A model generated the notes under the pieces. It was not told where the DNA came from, did not search any database, and saw only the letters and a list, made by a program, of their open reading frames with translations. This document shows, piece after piece, positions 30,998 through 40,609 of a stretch of 64,000 nucleotides of DNA (its first letter is position 1; the number at the start of each line of letters is the position of its first letter). The stretch is taken from the NCBI GenBank assembly GCA_039725955.1, contig CP091034.1, positions 2,604,001 through 2,668,000 of the forward strand. Reading direction: 5' to 3'. This stretch comes from Sinorhizobium sp. B11 (lineage in GTDB: Bacteria > Pseudomonadota > Alphaproteobacteria > Rhizobiales > Rhizobiaceae). Both the position numbers and the translations under genes were made by a program.

Positions 30998-33089
30998 TTT
31001 TCGCGCCTACCAGCCTTCTTTTACCGGCGGCGAGCTTTCACCCGCCCTCGGCGCCCGCGTCGATCTCGCCAAATACCAGAGCGGCCTGCGCACAGCGCTG
31101 AATGTCTTCGTGCATCCGCATGGCGGCGTCTCCAACAGGGCCGGACTGCAATTCGTCAGCGAGGTGAAGGACAGCGCCAAGCGGGCGCGGCTGATCCGCT
31201 TCCAGTTCAATACCGAGCAGACCTATATTCTCGAATTCGGCGATCTCTATATCCGCATCTTCCGCGATGGCGGGCTGGTGCTCTCAGGGGCGGCCCCTTA
31301 CGAGGTGGCCAGCGCCTATACGGCCGCTCAGGTGCAGAACCTCGTCTTCGTGCAGGAAGCCGATGTGCTTTATCTCTGCCATGTCGATCATCCCGTGCGC
31401 AAGCTGGGGCGGCTGGCCGACAATAACTGGACGCTTACGACAGTCCTGTTCAAGCCGCTGATCAATCCACCGGCGGGAACGCCTGTCGTCACCAAGCCCG
31501 GCGATACATCAGGCAAGACCGGCTATGTGGCGACGACCTATCGCTACCGCGTCTCTGCCGTTGCCGATAGCGGCGAGGAAAGTCTACCCTCCAACGCCGG
31601 CTCCGTGGTCAACGATCTCGCCATCCAGGGCGGCATCAACCGCGTAACCTGGACTGCCGTCACGGGTGCGGCGCGCTACATCGTCTACCGCGACGATAAC
31701 GGCATTTTCGGCTATGTCGGGGGCACGACGGGCCTCACCTTCGATGATGAGAATATCACTCCCGATCTCTCCGACACGCCGCAGGCCGGCCGCAACCCTT
31801 TCAATGCCGCGGGTAATTATCCGCGCTGCGTGACCTTCATCGAGCAGCGGCTGGCCTTTGCCTCCACACAGAACGATCCGCAGGCCGTGTGGCTCAGCCA
31901 ATCCGCCAATTACGAGAATTTCGGCGTCTCCTCGCCCGCCAAGGCAAGCGACGCCGTAACCTTCCGTATCCGCGCCCGGCAGGTGAACGAGATCCGCTCG
32001 ATGATCTCCGTGCGTGGCCTTCTGCTCCTGACGTCAGGTTCAGAATGGATCGTCACCGGCGGCTCGACCTCGGATGCGATTTCGCCCTCCGCCATCAAGC
32101 TCGATAACCAGGGCTATCGCGGTGCGGCCAAGGTGCAGCCGATCGTCGTCGGCAATACCGTGCTTTTTGCCCAGCGCCTTGGCGGCGTCGTGCGCGACTT
32201 CTCCTATGACTATACGCAGGACAGCTATGTCGGGAAGGACCTGACCATCCTTGCCCGCCATCTCTTCAAGGGCCGCGAGATATCGGCCTGGGATTATGCC
32301 CAGGCGCCGGATTCCGTGGTCTGGGTGGTGCTTGATGACGGGGCGCTCGTCTCGCTCACCTACATGAAGGAGCAGGATGTCTGGGCCTGGACCCGCCATG
32401 AGAGCGGCCCCGGCAATGATGCCTTCTTCGAGGATGTCACCGTGATCGAGGAAGATGGCGAGGACGTGCCCTATTTCATCGTGCGCCGTACCGTCAACGG
32501 CACGCGCAAGCGCTACATCGAGCGGCTGCACAGCCGCGCCTTCGAGGATGTGCAGGATGCCTTCTTCGTCGATTGCGGGCTGACCTATTCCGGACCGCCG
32601 GCCACGACCATTTCCGGCCTTGGCCATCTCGAGGGACAAACACTCGTGGCGCTCGCCGACGGCAATGTCGTACGCAATCTTGTCGTCACCGGCGGCGCGG
32701 TGCGGCTGCAGAATGCGGCATCGAAAATCCATATCGGCCTGCCGGTGACGGCGGCGATTGAGACGCTCGATCTCGATGTCGGCCAGGTGCAGGGCCTCGG
32801 CACCGTGCAGGGGCGCTCGAAATCCGTCTCCGAAGTGACCTTCCGGGTGGAGAATACGCGCGGCATCTTCACGGGGCCGGAGGATGGCGAGCGGGATGGC
32901 GGCACGCTGGTGGAATACAAGCAGCGCCGCAACGAAAACTGGAACGAGGCGATCAGCCTCTATACCGGCGATCTGACCGTCACGCCCTATTGGGACTGGA
33001 GCACCAGCGGCAGCATGTGGGTGAAACAGTTCGATCCGCTGCCGATGACCATCCTTTCCATCATGCCGGATGTCACCCTTGGCCGCTGA
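30990..33089 (+). CDS. T7 gp12-like tail tubular protein B / nozzle
   Basis: A 699-residue tail protein. The N-terminus YQPSFTGGELSPALGARVDL and HPHGGVSNRAGLQFVSEVKD is characteristic of podoviral tail tubular/nozzle proteins, followed by beta-rich repeats (FNTEQTYILEFGDLYIRIF) and FASTQNDPQAVWLSQSANYE. A fibronectin-like insert (GYVATTYRYRVSAVADSGEE) lies around residue 180. In virions the hexameric nozzle closes the short tail tip and carries the fibres. It overlaps the genes on both sides by 8 and 20 bases, which indicates tight translational coupling. Confidence 0.82.
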   Translation: MADFRAYQPSFTGGELSPALGARVDLAKYQSGLRTALNVFVHPHGGVSNRAGLQFVSEVKDSAKRARLIRFQFNTEQTYILEFGDLYIRIFRDGGLVLSGAAPYEVASAYTAAQVQNLVFVQEADVLYLCHVDHPVRKLGRLADNNWTLTTVLFKPLINPPAGTPVVTKPGDTSGKTGYVATTYRYRVSAVADSGEESLPSNAGSVVNDLAIQGGINRVTWTAVTGAARYIVYRDDNGIFGYVGGTTGLTFDDENITPDLSDTPQAGRNPFNAAGNYPRCVTFIEQRLAFASTQNDPQAVWLSQSANYENFGVSSPAKASDAVTFRIRARQVNEIRSMISVRGLLLLTSGSEWIVTGGSTSDAISPSAIKLDNQGYRGAAKVQPIVVGNTVLFAQRLGGVVRDFSYDYTQDSYVGKDLTILARHLFKGREISAWDYAQAPDSVVWVVLDDGALVSLTYMKEQDVWAWTRHESGPGNDAFFEDVTVIEEDGEDVPYFIVRRTVNGTRKRYIERLHSRAFEDVQDAFFVDCGLTYSGPPATTISGLGHLEGQTLVALADGNVVRNLVVTGGAVRLQNAASKIHIGLPVTAAIETLDLDVGQVQGLGTVQGRSKSVSEVTFRVENTRGIFTGPEDGERDGGTLVEYKQRRNENWNEAISLYTGDLTVTPYWDWSTSGSMWVKQFDPLPMTILSIMPDVTLGR

Positions 33090-33546
33090 AATCTGCATTG
33101 TCACGGCGCGGCCGGGGCACATCCGGGAGATTGCCGAACGGATGCGCGCGGCCGACCGCGCGGAGATATTCGCCGCCTCCGGGCGCTCGCCACTCTCGGC
33201 ACTCTCCTTCTCCTACCGCCACTCTTCTCACGTCTGGACCGCTCTCTTCGATGGGCGTCCGGAAGTGATGTGGGGTGTCGGCGATCTCAACATCCTTACC
33301 GGCATCGGCGCGCCCTGGCTGCTCGGCACCGATGCGGTGGACAAGAACGTCCACGGCTTCCTGCGGATTTCGAGACATTGGCCGTCTCAACTGTTTGGCC
33401 GCTATCGCTTGCTCAGAAACCTCGTGGATGCGCGCAACACGATCTCCATCCGCTGGCTCGAATGGCTGGGCTTCCGGCTGTCAGACCCTGTCGAGATCAA
33501 CGGCCATCCATTCCACCTGTTCGAAATGGGAGACACGGATGTGTGA
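33070..33546 (+). CDS. T7 gp13-like internal protein (DUF2833)
   Basis: A 158-residue protein resembling internal virion protein A of T7 (DUF2833, a GNAT-like fold). Key blocks are IVTARPGHIREIAERMRAAD near the start, EVMWGVGDLNILTGIGAPWL in the middle, and RYRLLRNLVDARNTISIRWL followed by EWLGFRLSDP at the end, the C-terminal pattern of this family. T7 gp13 is needed for correct virion morphogenesis. It overlaps the next gene by 8 bases (ATGTGTGA). Confidence 0.75.
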   Translation: MSPLAAEICIVTARPGHIREIAERMRAADRAEIFAASGRSPLSALSFSYRHSSHVWTALFDGRPEVMWGVGDLNILTGIGAPWLLGTDAVDKNVHGFLRISRHWPSQLFGRYRLLRNLVDARNTISIRWLEWLGFRLSDPVEINGHPFHLFEMGDTDV

Positions 33547-34051
33547 TCTTGGTCTGGCGCTGACTTTGGGCTCGACGCTGCTGGGTGCTGCCGGCCAGGT
33601 GCAGCAGGCGAAGGCGACGGCGGAGGCAAACAAATACAACGCCCAGGTCGCCGAAATGAATGCCGAGATTGCCGACAAGCAGGCGAAAGACGCGATCGAG
33701 CGCGGAAAGCAGGAAGAGCAGCAGAAGCGCCTGCAGACGGCGCAGCTGGAAGGACGCCAGAAAGCCGCGATCGCCGCAAACGGTATCGACCTCTCCTTCG
33801 GCTCGCCGCTGGATACGATCGTCGATACCGCCAAGATGGGCGAAATCGATGCGCTCAATGTGCGCACCAATACCTATCGCGAAGCCTATGGCTACAAGGT
33901 GCAGGGCACCAACCAGCTGGCAAGCGCCAAGCTGGACCGCATGCGCGCTGATGCCGCTGTGAAAGGCGGTTATCTCGACGCCGTCGGCACGATCCTCGGC
34001 GGCACAGGCAAGGTTTATACGCAGGGCAAGGCCCTCGGTTACTTCAAGTGA
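33539..34051 (+). CDS. T7 gp14-like internal core/ejection protein
   Basis: A 170-residue protein in the gp14 position. It begins with a hydrophobic stretch (LGLALTLGSTLLGAAG), followed by a long Ala/Gln/Lys-rich coiled coil (TAEANKYNAQVAEMNAEIAD and similar) and the block RQKAAIAANGIDLSFGSPLD. T7 gp14 is ejected first and forms the pore in the outer membrane. Similar small hydrophobic-plus-coiled-coil proteins occur at this place in other podoviruses. The start ATG at 33539 overlaps the upstream stop; an apparent longer frame from 33275 is only an overlapping open frame. Confidence 0.75.
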   Translation: MCDLGLALTLGSTLLGAAGQVQQAKATAEANKYNAQVAEMNAEIADKQAKDAIERGKQEEQQKRLQTAQLEGRQKAAIAANGIDLSFGSPLDTIVDTAKMGEIDALNVRTNTYREAYGYKVQGTNQLASAKLDRMRADAAVKGGYLDAVGTILGGTGKVYTQGKALGYFK

Positions 34052-34058
34052 GGGTTTG

Positions 34059-36599
34059 ATGCCGACTGTTCCGACTTATCAGGATACGCAACAGCACGTA
34101 GCACTGCGCCCGGAATATACCGAGGGCTTCACGGTAAAGGCCGATGCCGAGGCATTCGGCTCCGCCATCGGCAAGGGCATGCAGGGCCTTGCAACCGGCA
34201 TGGGCACGCTCGGCGAGGCCGTGGTGGAGGTGGAAAAGCTCGACAATGACAATGCCGCCAAGGATGCGCAGACGAAGCTCAACGACTGGGATCGTGACGC
34301 GCTTTACGGCAAGAGCGGCTTCCTGACGCTGACCGGCCGCGCCGCCGTGGAAGGCCGCGCCGCCTTCGAAAAGCAGGCCGAGCAGAAGCGCGCCGAATTC
34401 GGCAAGGGCCTGACGCCGGGTGCTGCCCGTACCTACGAAGAGACCAGCCGCGCCAGCATGAAGACCCTGCTGGACACCACGATCCGCCACACATTCGACC
34501 AGCGCAAGGCATGGTTTTCCGAGACCTCTCAGAAGAGCATCAAATCCTCGGGCGAGAATGCGGTGGCCGTCTACAGCGATCCTGCTAAAGTCGATGCCGA
34601 GATCAACAAGGGCGTTGTCGAGATCGAGCATCAGGGCCGCATGCACGGCTGGAGCGAGGAAAAGCTCGACCGGGAACGCACCCGATACGTCTCCGACACG
34701 ATGAAGAACGTTGCGCTGCGCATAGCCGACGACAGTGCCATCAAGGCCGAGCAATATATCAAAGCCGCCGGCGACAGGATGCTGCCGGCCGACAGCACCG
34801 CCATCCTTAAATCGCTGCGAACCGCCGTGACCGACGAGAAGGCGCGGCAGAACACCACCGACATCATCGCCGGCCTGCCGCCGACCTATACCGGCGCGCC
34901 GGATGCCAATGGCGCCGCCTCGCCAGTAGCGTCGGCTGGAAACGCCGATGTGGGTGCAGGCCCGCAGCAGACCGTGAAGACCGGCCAGACGACCGTAGCG
35001 GGCGCAAGAGGCAATGGCCTCGAAATGGATGGCGCCGGAAGCAGAACCGGGGCACCACGCACGCTTGGCGCACAGCCTTCGGCGGGCAAGGCCGCAGCCC
35101 TGCAACCCGCCGGCAATCGAAGCGCAGTCCCCCAAACCGCCGGCCCGCAGGTGTCGGCCGCCCCTCGCACTCCACCCCGCCAGCCGAGTGGCCCCGAGGA
35201 TTTCCGCACCGTTGCCGCCACGATCGCCTTCCCTGGCAAGGCGAAGGACGATCCGGCACTGGCAGGCTTCGTTAAAAATGCTGCCGGCAGCACGGTCGAT
35301 CCTTCACTTAGGGAGTGGCTGAGCGATGTCACAGGCGCCCTCCTCGGTATCGCCGGGGCGCCTGCCAATCTCGTTGGAAGCGCTGCCGTCGATGCCACAA
35401 GATTCCGCCATTTCGGCCTGCCGACGCAGACACCTCGCCCCGGCGACATCGTCGTCCTCGGCCCGCAGCAGAAGAAAGGCGCCGGAAGCAACAGCAGCAA
35501 CGACAAGGGCCGCATCGGCTTCTTCCGCGGTTACGATGCGGACGGCAATATCCTCGTGCTCGGCCCCGATCCGAGACGTGCCGGCGATACCGCGCTCACC
35601 GCCCACCCAGCAAAAGAGGTCGTCAGCTTCCGCACATCCGGCACCGTCGATGAGAAGACCACGACCCTGCCGAACTACAATCCCGAGAGCTTGCGCCGGA
35701 TCGAAGAGAGCCTGAACAACATCGCCGACCCGGCGCTGCGCGCCGCCACCGAAGCGCAACTCAGCGGCTACATGGTCTCCCAGAAAAAGGCACTCGACGC
35801 TCGACGCATCCAGGTGCAGGAATGGGCCAATAACCAGGTCATCGCCGACCCGACCTTCGACCCGACGAAACTGCCCCTCGACATCCAGCAGGCGATCGGC
35901 CCCTCCGGCTTGCTCACGCTGCGCGACTACAAGGAAAAGGTCCGCGCCTACGGCCAGCCGCTGACGGATACGCAGACGCTCTACGACCTGCAGACCGAAT
36001 TCGCCAGGGATCCTGCCGCCTTCTCGCAGATCGATCTCCTCGAATACCGCTCCAAGCTCTCAGACAAGGATTGGGAAAAAGTCACCGGCTGGCAGCAAAT
36101 GGCCGCGACCGACCAGCGCAAGGCCCGGCTCGAGAGCCTCGATATCAACACAGCTTTCGAACTCGCCAAACCCCAACTCGAAGCGCTGGGCCTCCTCACC
36201 CAGGACGGCGGCTACGCAACCTCCTATAGTGTCCCGCGCCGCGTCGCCCAGTTCCGGTCAGCACTCCTCGATCAGATGGATGAGTTCAAGGACAAGAACG
36301 ACGGCCAGAACCCGACCCAGAGCGACATCCAGAAAATGATCAACCGCCTGCTGTTCCCGATCGTCATCAGCACGCCGAGCTCTTTCGTCAGCATGGGGAC
36401 TCCCGCAAAGACCCACGGCTACCTCTATCAGGCCAACTCACTCACCGACGATCAGAGCTACGATATCGACGTGCAATATGAGGATATTCCACGCGATCTC
36501 AGGCTGGCAATCGAGGCCGATCTGACAAAGAAAAACAGCAAGAAGCCGTCGCAGGATGAAATCGCGAATGAATACGAACTCTTCATGCTCAATCGCTGA
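34059..36599 (+). CDS. Large internal/injection protein with an inactive CHAP-like domain
   Basis: An 846-residue protein in the position of the T7 gp15 ejection protein. Residues 1-270 are helical (ALYGKSGFLTLTGRAAVEGR, YEETSRASMKTLLDTTIRHT, as in ejection proteins that line the DNA channel). Residues about 275-375 are a low-complexity Ala/Pro/Gly linker. Residues about 380-520 match a CHAP/TIGR02594 amidase, with PRPGDIVVLG, GRIGFFRGYDADGNILVLGP, but the nucleophile block reads EWLSDV and the histidine block GRIGFF, so both catalytic residues are gone. The rest is helical again. The start is ATG 34059. Confidence 0.75.
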   Translation: MPTVPTYQDTQQHVALRPEYTEGFTVKADAEAFGSAIGKGMQGLATGMGTLGEAVVEVEKLDNDNAAKDAQTKLNDWDRDALYGKSGFLTLTGRAAVEGRAAFEKQAEQKRAEFGKGLTPGAARTYEETSRASMKTLLDTTIRHTFDQRKAWFSETSQKSIKSSGENAVAVYSDPAKVDAEINKGVVEIEHQGRMHGWSEEKLDRERTRYVSDTMKNVALRIADDSAIKAEQYIKAAGDRMLPADSTAILKSLRTAVTDEKARQNTTDIIAGLPPTYTGAPDANGAASPVASAGNADVGAGPQQTVKTGQTTVAGARGNGLEMDGAGSRTGAPRTLGAQPSAGKAAALQPAGNRSAVPQTAGPQVSAAPRTPPRQPSGPEDFRTVAATIAFPGKAKDDPALAGFVKNAAGSTVDPSLREWLSDVTGALLGIAGAPANLVGSAAVDATRFRHFGLPTQTPRPGDIVVLGPQQKKGAGSNSSNDKGRIGFFRGYDADGNILVLGPDPRRAGDTALTAHPAKEVVSFRTSGTVDEKTTTLPNYNPESLRRIEESLNNIADPALRAATEAQLSGYMVSQKKALDARRIQVQEWANNQVIADPTFDPTKLPLDIQQAIGPSGLLTLRDYKEKVRAYGQPLTDTQTLYDLQTEFARDPAAFSQIDLLEYRSKLSDKDWEKVTGWQQMAATDQRKARLESLDINTAFELAKPQLEALGLLTQDGGYATSYSVPRRVAQFRSALLDQMDEFKDKNDGQNPTQSDIQKMINRLLFPIVISTPSSFVSMGTPAKTHGYLYQANSLTDDQSYDIDVQYEDIPRDLRLAIEADLTKKNSKKPSQDEIANEYELFMLNR

Positions 36600-36657
36600 C
36601 AAAGCGCGTTAGGAAAAACCAGGCGGCCCGGCATCGCGGGAACGCTTGGCCGACACC

Positions 36658-38313
36658 TCACTTCCCTGTCGAACTTTTCTCGAACCGAGCCTTCAGGCGC
36701 TCCACCTCTCCAGCCGGCCACCCCGACGGGTCCGTCACCGCAAGCCACGCATCGATATAGTGTTGCGGCGCATAGACATGGCCGTAGCCCATCGGCGAGG
36801 TCGTGGCGATCATCGCGTCGAAGCCGAGCTGCAAGGCAGTGACGACGGGATACCAGCGGAAGGCCGGCGAGACATCGGGGCCTCTTTGCCCTTTCATCCA
36901 GTCCGGCTCGCGGTAGAGGGCGCGCCAGTCGAAGAAGGTGACGGGGTCGCTGGCATATTGCAGGAAGACAATACGGACGGCGCTCCAGGGCTTGTCCAGC
37001 TGATCGGCAGATGTCTGCTGGTTGGCAAAGCGGATCATGCTGCCATCGCGGAATTGCGGCAGCCAGGCCGGCGATCCGGGATTACGGTTTGCGGTCACGT
37101 GGGCCCATGTGGCGCTGGCAAAGGGCGGCCCGCTCCACAGCGCCCCCTGGAAGGGATCGGCGAAGACATCGTAGAGATTGAAGGAGAGCTGCGAATTCAG
37201 CGCCCCGAGACTGAGCCCATGCAGATAGAGCTTCGGGCGATGATCGCGCGGCAGCGTGCGCCAATAGGCATAGATTTCCCTGAACAAGGCGCGCGCAGTA
37301 TCGGCCCCGTATTCCGGCTCGACCATCAGCGACAGCCAGCTGCTGAGATAGGAATATTGCACCGCGACTTCGGCCACATCGCCATGCAGCAGGTATTCGA
37401 GTGTATCCATCGCTTCCGGATCGATCCAGCCGGTGCCCGTCGGCACGATGACGACGAGGTTGGAGCGCTCGAAGGCGCCCTGACGCTTGAGTTCGGCAAG
37501 CGCCAGGCTGGCGCGTGCCTCGGCGTCATCGGCACTGTTCAGGCCGACATAGACCCGGATCGGCGACGGTGCGGACGACTGCAGGAAAGCGCCGATCTCT
37601 TCCGCCGTCGGGCCTGACGTGACGAAATGGCGGCCTTGCCGGCCAAGCTCATCCCAGTTGACCAGCGATGCGGCGCTTCCCGTTCTGGCCGGGTCGGTGG
37701 GAACAGGCGTGTCGTCATCGATCAACGCATCGGCCTCACGGAACGAGGAGTCGACCATACGCAGCGCCAGATGGAACAGCAGTCCATTGGCGACAGCCGA
37801 AAAGACCAGGATCGCCAGCAAGATTCCGGCAACGGCTGCGAGCCGGCGCGGAATGAACCGGCTGCTTTTGTTATAAAAGGCAAGCGCCATCAGCCTGAAC
37901 AGCCGACCGAGGGCAATAAACAGGATGAAGACGATTGCGGCCATCAGCACCAGCAGCAATGGTTCTGCCGTGGTCACCGGGGCAAGCTGCATCAGCGCGC
38001 GGACAGAATTCTGCCACGAGGACGATTGCCAGACGAATACCGTGGCGACCGCGGCGCCGCCCAACAGTGCCACGGACCGGACGATGCGTCCGGCAGCGGG
38101 CAGCAGACGGGGGATTTCAAGATACGTCCAAAGCCATTGCAGGAAGGCGCCGCAGCCATAGCCGGCAGCCGCACAGGTGCCCGAAAGCGCGCCCTGCACG
38201 AACCAGGCGCGCGGCATGAGGCTCGGCGTCAGCGATAGGCAAAAGCCGAGCAGCGCGAAAAACAGCGCCGGCCAGGAAAGAGGCCTGACGAAACTTGTCA
38301 TGGAATGCCGCAT
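36658..38313 (-). CDS. Membrane-anchored alpha/beta-hydrolase family protein
   Basis: A 551-residue protein with five or so membrane helices in the first 230 residues (WPALFFALLGFCLSLTPSLM, AEPLLLVLMAAIVFILFIAL) and a C-terminal alpha/beta-hydrolase-like domain. The domain has LVVIVPTGTGWIDPEA near 320, YLHGLSLGALNSQ with the GLSLG nucleophile elbow, and FQGALWSGPPF. It belongs to the DUF2319/Abhydrolase_9-like proteins whose substrate is unknown. ATG 38313 has GGGAGG six bases upstream. It lies in reverse orientation between two phage structural genes, as a passenger (moron) gene would. Confidence 0.83.
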   Translation of the reverse strand: MRHSMTSFVRPLSWPALFFALLGFCLSLTPSLMPRAWFVQGALSGTCAAAGYGCGAFLQWLWTYLEIPRLLPAAGRIVRSVALLGGAAVATVFVWQSSSWQNSVRALMQLAPVTTAEPLLLVLMAAIVFILFIALGRLFRLMALAFYNKSSRFIPRRLAAVAGILLAILVFSAVANGLLFHLALRMVDSSFREADALIDDDTPVPTDPARTGSAASLVNWDELGRQGRHFVTSGPTAEEIGAFLQSSAPSPIRVYVGLNSADDAEARASLALAELKRQGAFERSNLVVIVPTGTGWIDPEAMDTLEYLLHGDVAEVAVQYSYLSSWLSLMVEPEYGADTARALFREIYAYWRTLPRDHRPKLYLHGLSLGALNSQLSFNLYDVFADPFQGALWSGPPFASATWAHVTANRNPGSPAWLPQFRDGSMIRFANQQTSADQLDKPWSAVRIVFLQYASDPVTFFDWRALYREPDWMKGQRGPDVSPAFRWYPVVTALQLGFDAMIATTSPMGYGHVYAPQHYIDAWLAVTDPSGWPAGEVERLKARFEKSSTGK

Positions 38314-38506
38314 AAACATCCTCCCAGCTCGCAAACGCTGCACCCCCTGTCTTATGACAGGTCCTGCATACAATCCAGAAGCGTTATGCCATTGACGTCA
38401 CGGGCCGCCGCATAGGGGAAAGTGCGGCTGATTGCGGCGATCTCCCAGCCCTGTCACGCCGACAACCTTCCCACGCCTATGGTCGGCAAAACCAGAGGCG
38501 TGATCC

Positions 38507-40120
38507 ATGACCATTTCAAGCGAGATAAACCGGTCCGGCCCCTATAGCGGGGACGGCGCCACTACGGCTTTCGACTATAAATTCAAGATCCTCGAACCCC
38601 GGCATCTGCAGGTGATCCGCACGGACGCGTCCGGCACGGATACGATCCTGGTGCTGGATGCAGACTACACCGTGACCGGGGTCGGCAATGATGGCGGCGG
38701 CAGCGCGGTCATCACCCCTGCCCCGGCAGCCGGCAGCAGGGTCACCCTGCTGCTCGATGTGCCCTTCACCCAGGAAACCGACCTGGAAAACCAGGGTGCC
38801 TATTATGCCGAGACGGTGGAGCAGGCTCTCGACCTCGTCGTGATGAGGCTCCAGCAGCTTAAGGAAAGAGCGGCCCGCGCCGTCACCATTCCGCCGTCAT
38901 TCGATTCGGCAACGATAGACAAGCTCATCGCAGACGTCCTGACCCTCAGTGACAAAGGCGATGCGCTGGAGGCCGTTGCCGCCGTCTCGCAATATCTGGA
39001 AACTGTGGCTGATATAGCCGGTGACATTCCCGATGTTGCCGGCCTCACTGAGACCACCCAGCAAAAGGCAGCGGAAGCCGCCCAATCGGCGACAGCCGCA
39101 AATGCCAGCGCTGGGCTCGCAGCCGCCTATGCAGCAAATCCGGAAGATGTGTCGGTTCCCGGTTCAGGCGGGCTGTTTTCCGCCTTTCACTGGTACCGAA
39201 AGACGCTGGCGATATACAACGACATCGCCAATACCCTGGCCGGCTGGTTGCACGGCGCAGCCGCAAAGACCGACATCGTCGATAGCGACGAATTCGCCAT
39301 CGCCGACAGCGCGGCAGGCTGGGGACTGAAGAAGGTTCTCGCGGGTAGTATCGTCAAATATGTGGTGTCAGCGGTCAAGCTGGACTTCATGGTCGGCTTC
39401 GTGCCTGTCTATTCCACTGCTACAACCTTTACCGTAGGAGGCGGCTTTGGGCTTTTCGGAGGCAAGAAGCATACCACGGCTGGGGACGTCACATGTAGTC
39501 TCGCTACTATCTTCGGCACTGGGCAAGGTTGTCTCGATACCGGCTCGATGCAGGCCGGCAGGACCTACTTCGTGTACGCCGTAAAAAGTCTCACAGAGGG
39601 GACGACCAAGTTCGTCGCCTCGTTGTCGGCCATCGAAAGCGGGGTCGCGGTGCCCTTGGGCTGGGAACTACTCTCTGGCAGCCGGCTAGGCATTATCTTG
39701 ACGAACAGTTTCGGGAACATCGTCACGTTCCAGCAGTCTGGCAACCGGGTACTTGTCGGGAATAACTTGCTCTATTCCAACACAGCGGGCAATGCGACAT
39801 GGACACTCCTCAATCTTTCCAGTTGTCCGATGGGCATCTCGGTAGATGCCTTGGTATTTATCGATGTAAGCACAGGAACAAACGGTGACGCAATCTCGGC
39901 TATAGGCCCAATATCCCCTCTCTTTACCGGCTTAATGATCGCTCGCAGCCGCGCCACAGGCAACGCGGGAGGTGGCGGAACCGAACTCGGCGCCTTAACT
40001 CCGGTTAGAACGAATGCGTCGGCTCAGGTAATGCGCGAGGTGGACATAACCGGCACAGCAAGTGTGGCAGCATATTTGGCAGGTTGGGATGACTGGCAAT
40101 GTAAGAGGCTTTGGGCATGA
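38507..40120 (+). CDS. Podovirus tail fibre protein
   Basis: A 537-residue fibre. The N-terminal 150 residues match the T7-type fibre attachment domain (GPYSGDGATTAFDYKFKILE, VTGVGNDGGGSAVITPAPAA, DVPFTQETDLENQGAYYAET). A heptad-rich region follows (ALEAVAAVSQYLETVADIAG, AAEAAQSATAANASAGLAAA), probably a trimeric coiled coil. From about residue 300 the DNA becomes distinctly less GC-rich and the protein beta-type and glycine/serine-rich, ending in the likely receptor-binding tip. The next gene overlaps by ATGA. Confidence 0.85.
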   Translation: MTISSEINRSGPYSGDGATTAFDYKFKILEPRHLQVIRTDASGTDTILVLDADYTVTGVGNDGGGSAVITPAPAAGSRVTLLLDVPFTQETDLENQGAYYAETVEQALDLVVMRLQQLKERAARAVTIPPSFDSATIDKLIADVLTLSDKGDALEAVAAVSQYLETVADIAGDIPDVAGLTETTQQKAAEAAQSATAANASAGLAAAYAANPEDVSVPGSGGLFSAFHWYRKTLAIYNDIANTLAGWLHGAAAKTDIVDSDEFAIADSAAGWGLKKVLAGSIVKYVVSAVKLDFMVGFVPVYSTATTFTVGGGFGLFGGKKHTTAGDVTCSLATIFGTGQGCLDTGSMQAGRTYFVYAVKSLTEGTTKFVASLSAIESGVAVPLGWELLSGSRLGIILTNSFGNIVTFQQSGNRVLVGNNLLYSNTAGNATWTLLNLSSCPMGISVDALVFIDVSTGTNGDAISAIGPISPLFTGLMIARSRATGNAGGGGTELGALTPVRTNASAQVMREVDITGTASVAAYLAGWDDWQCKRLWA

Positions 40121-40533
40121 CAACAGTTTATGTACGACGGGATAATGACGGAAAAATCCTCGAAATTCTGGGGGCCTCTCAGCCGGGAATGCCTGATCTG
40201 ATTCCCCACGACGACCAGGAGCCCCCGATCGCCAAATACCTCCGGGACCCACTCGGCCTTGAAGAGCGCTTCCCGCCCCTCAAGAAATGGCAACTCTGGA
40301 TCGCCGCACTCGAACTCGAACCGCCGATTGCCAAGGCCGATATTCTGGCGACCATCAACGACATGCCCGACATGTCGTTCAAAGACAAGGAAACGGTGCG
40401 CATCATGGTCGAGGACGCCCAGCAATATTCGCGAGAAGATCCCCGCATCGATCTGCTCGCGGTGGCCATGGGCATTCCGCCGAACCAGATGGACGATCTC
40501 TGGAGATGGGCGGCTTGCATCGAGCCTTTATGA
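40117..40533 (+). CDS. Small protein coupled to the tail fibre (possible fibre chaperone)
   Basis: A 138-residue soluble protein whose ATG overlaps the stop of the fibre gene (ATGA). It starts VYVRRDNDGKILEILG, has a proline-rich middle (DDQEPPIAKYLRDPLG) and a helical end (DKETVRIMVEDAQQYSRED). Genes at this position in many tailed phages encode chaperones for fibre folding, but I do not recognise the family. It is the last gene of the first phage-like block. Confidence 0.6.
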   Translation: MTTVYVRRDNDGKILEILGASQPGMPDLIPHDDQEPPIAKYLRDPLGLEERFPPLKKWQLWIAALELEPPIAKADILATINDMPDMSFKDKETVRIMVEDAQQYSREDPRIDLLAVAMGIPPNQMDDLWRWAACIEPL

Positions 40534-40609
40534 TCTGAGCTGTCGAAAAACAGTCGGCGGGGACCGGCCAATCCGGCTTGCCCCGCTCGCCAATCACTTC
40601 ACAACCACC

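Noticed and set aside
32040..33122. 360-codon minus-strand open frame in the tail nozzle gene
   Set aside because: Shadow of the gp12-like coding sequence; the plus strand has tight overlaps with both neighbours that leave no room for an antisense gene.
33275..33538. Longer N-terminus for the gp14-like protein in the frame open from 33275
   Set aside because: That part overlaps the gp13-like gene completely and has random composition; ATG 33539 gives the expected overlap with the upstream stop.
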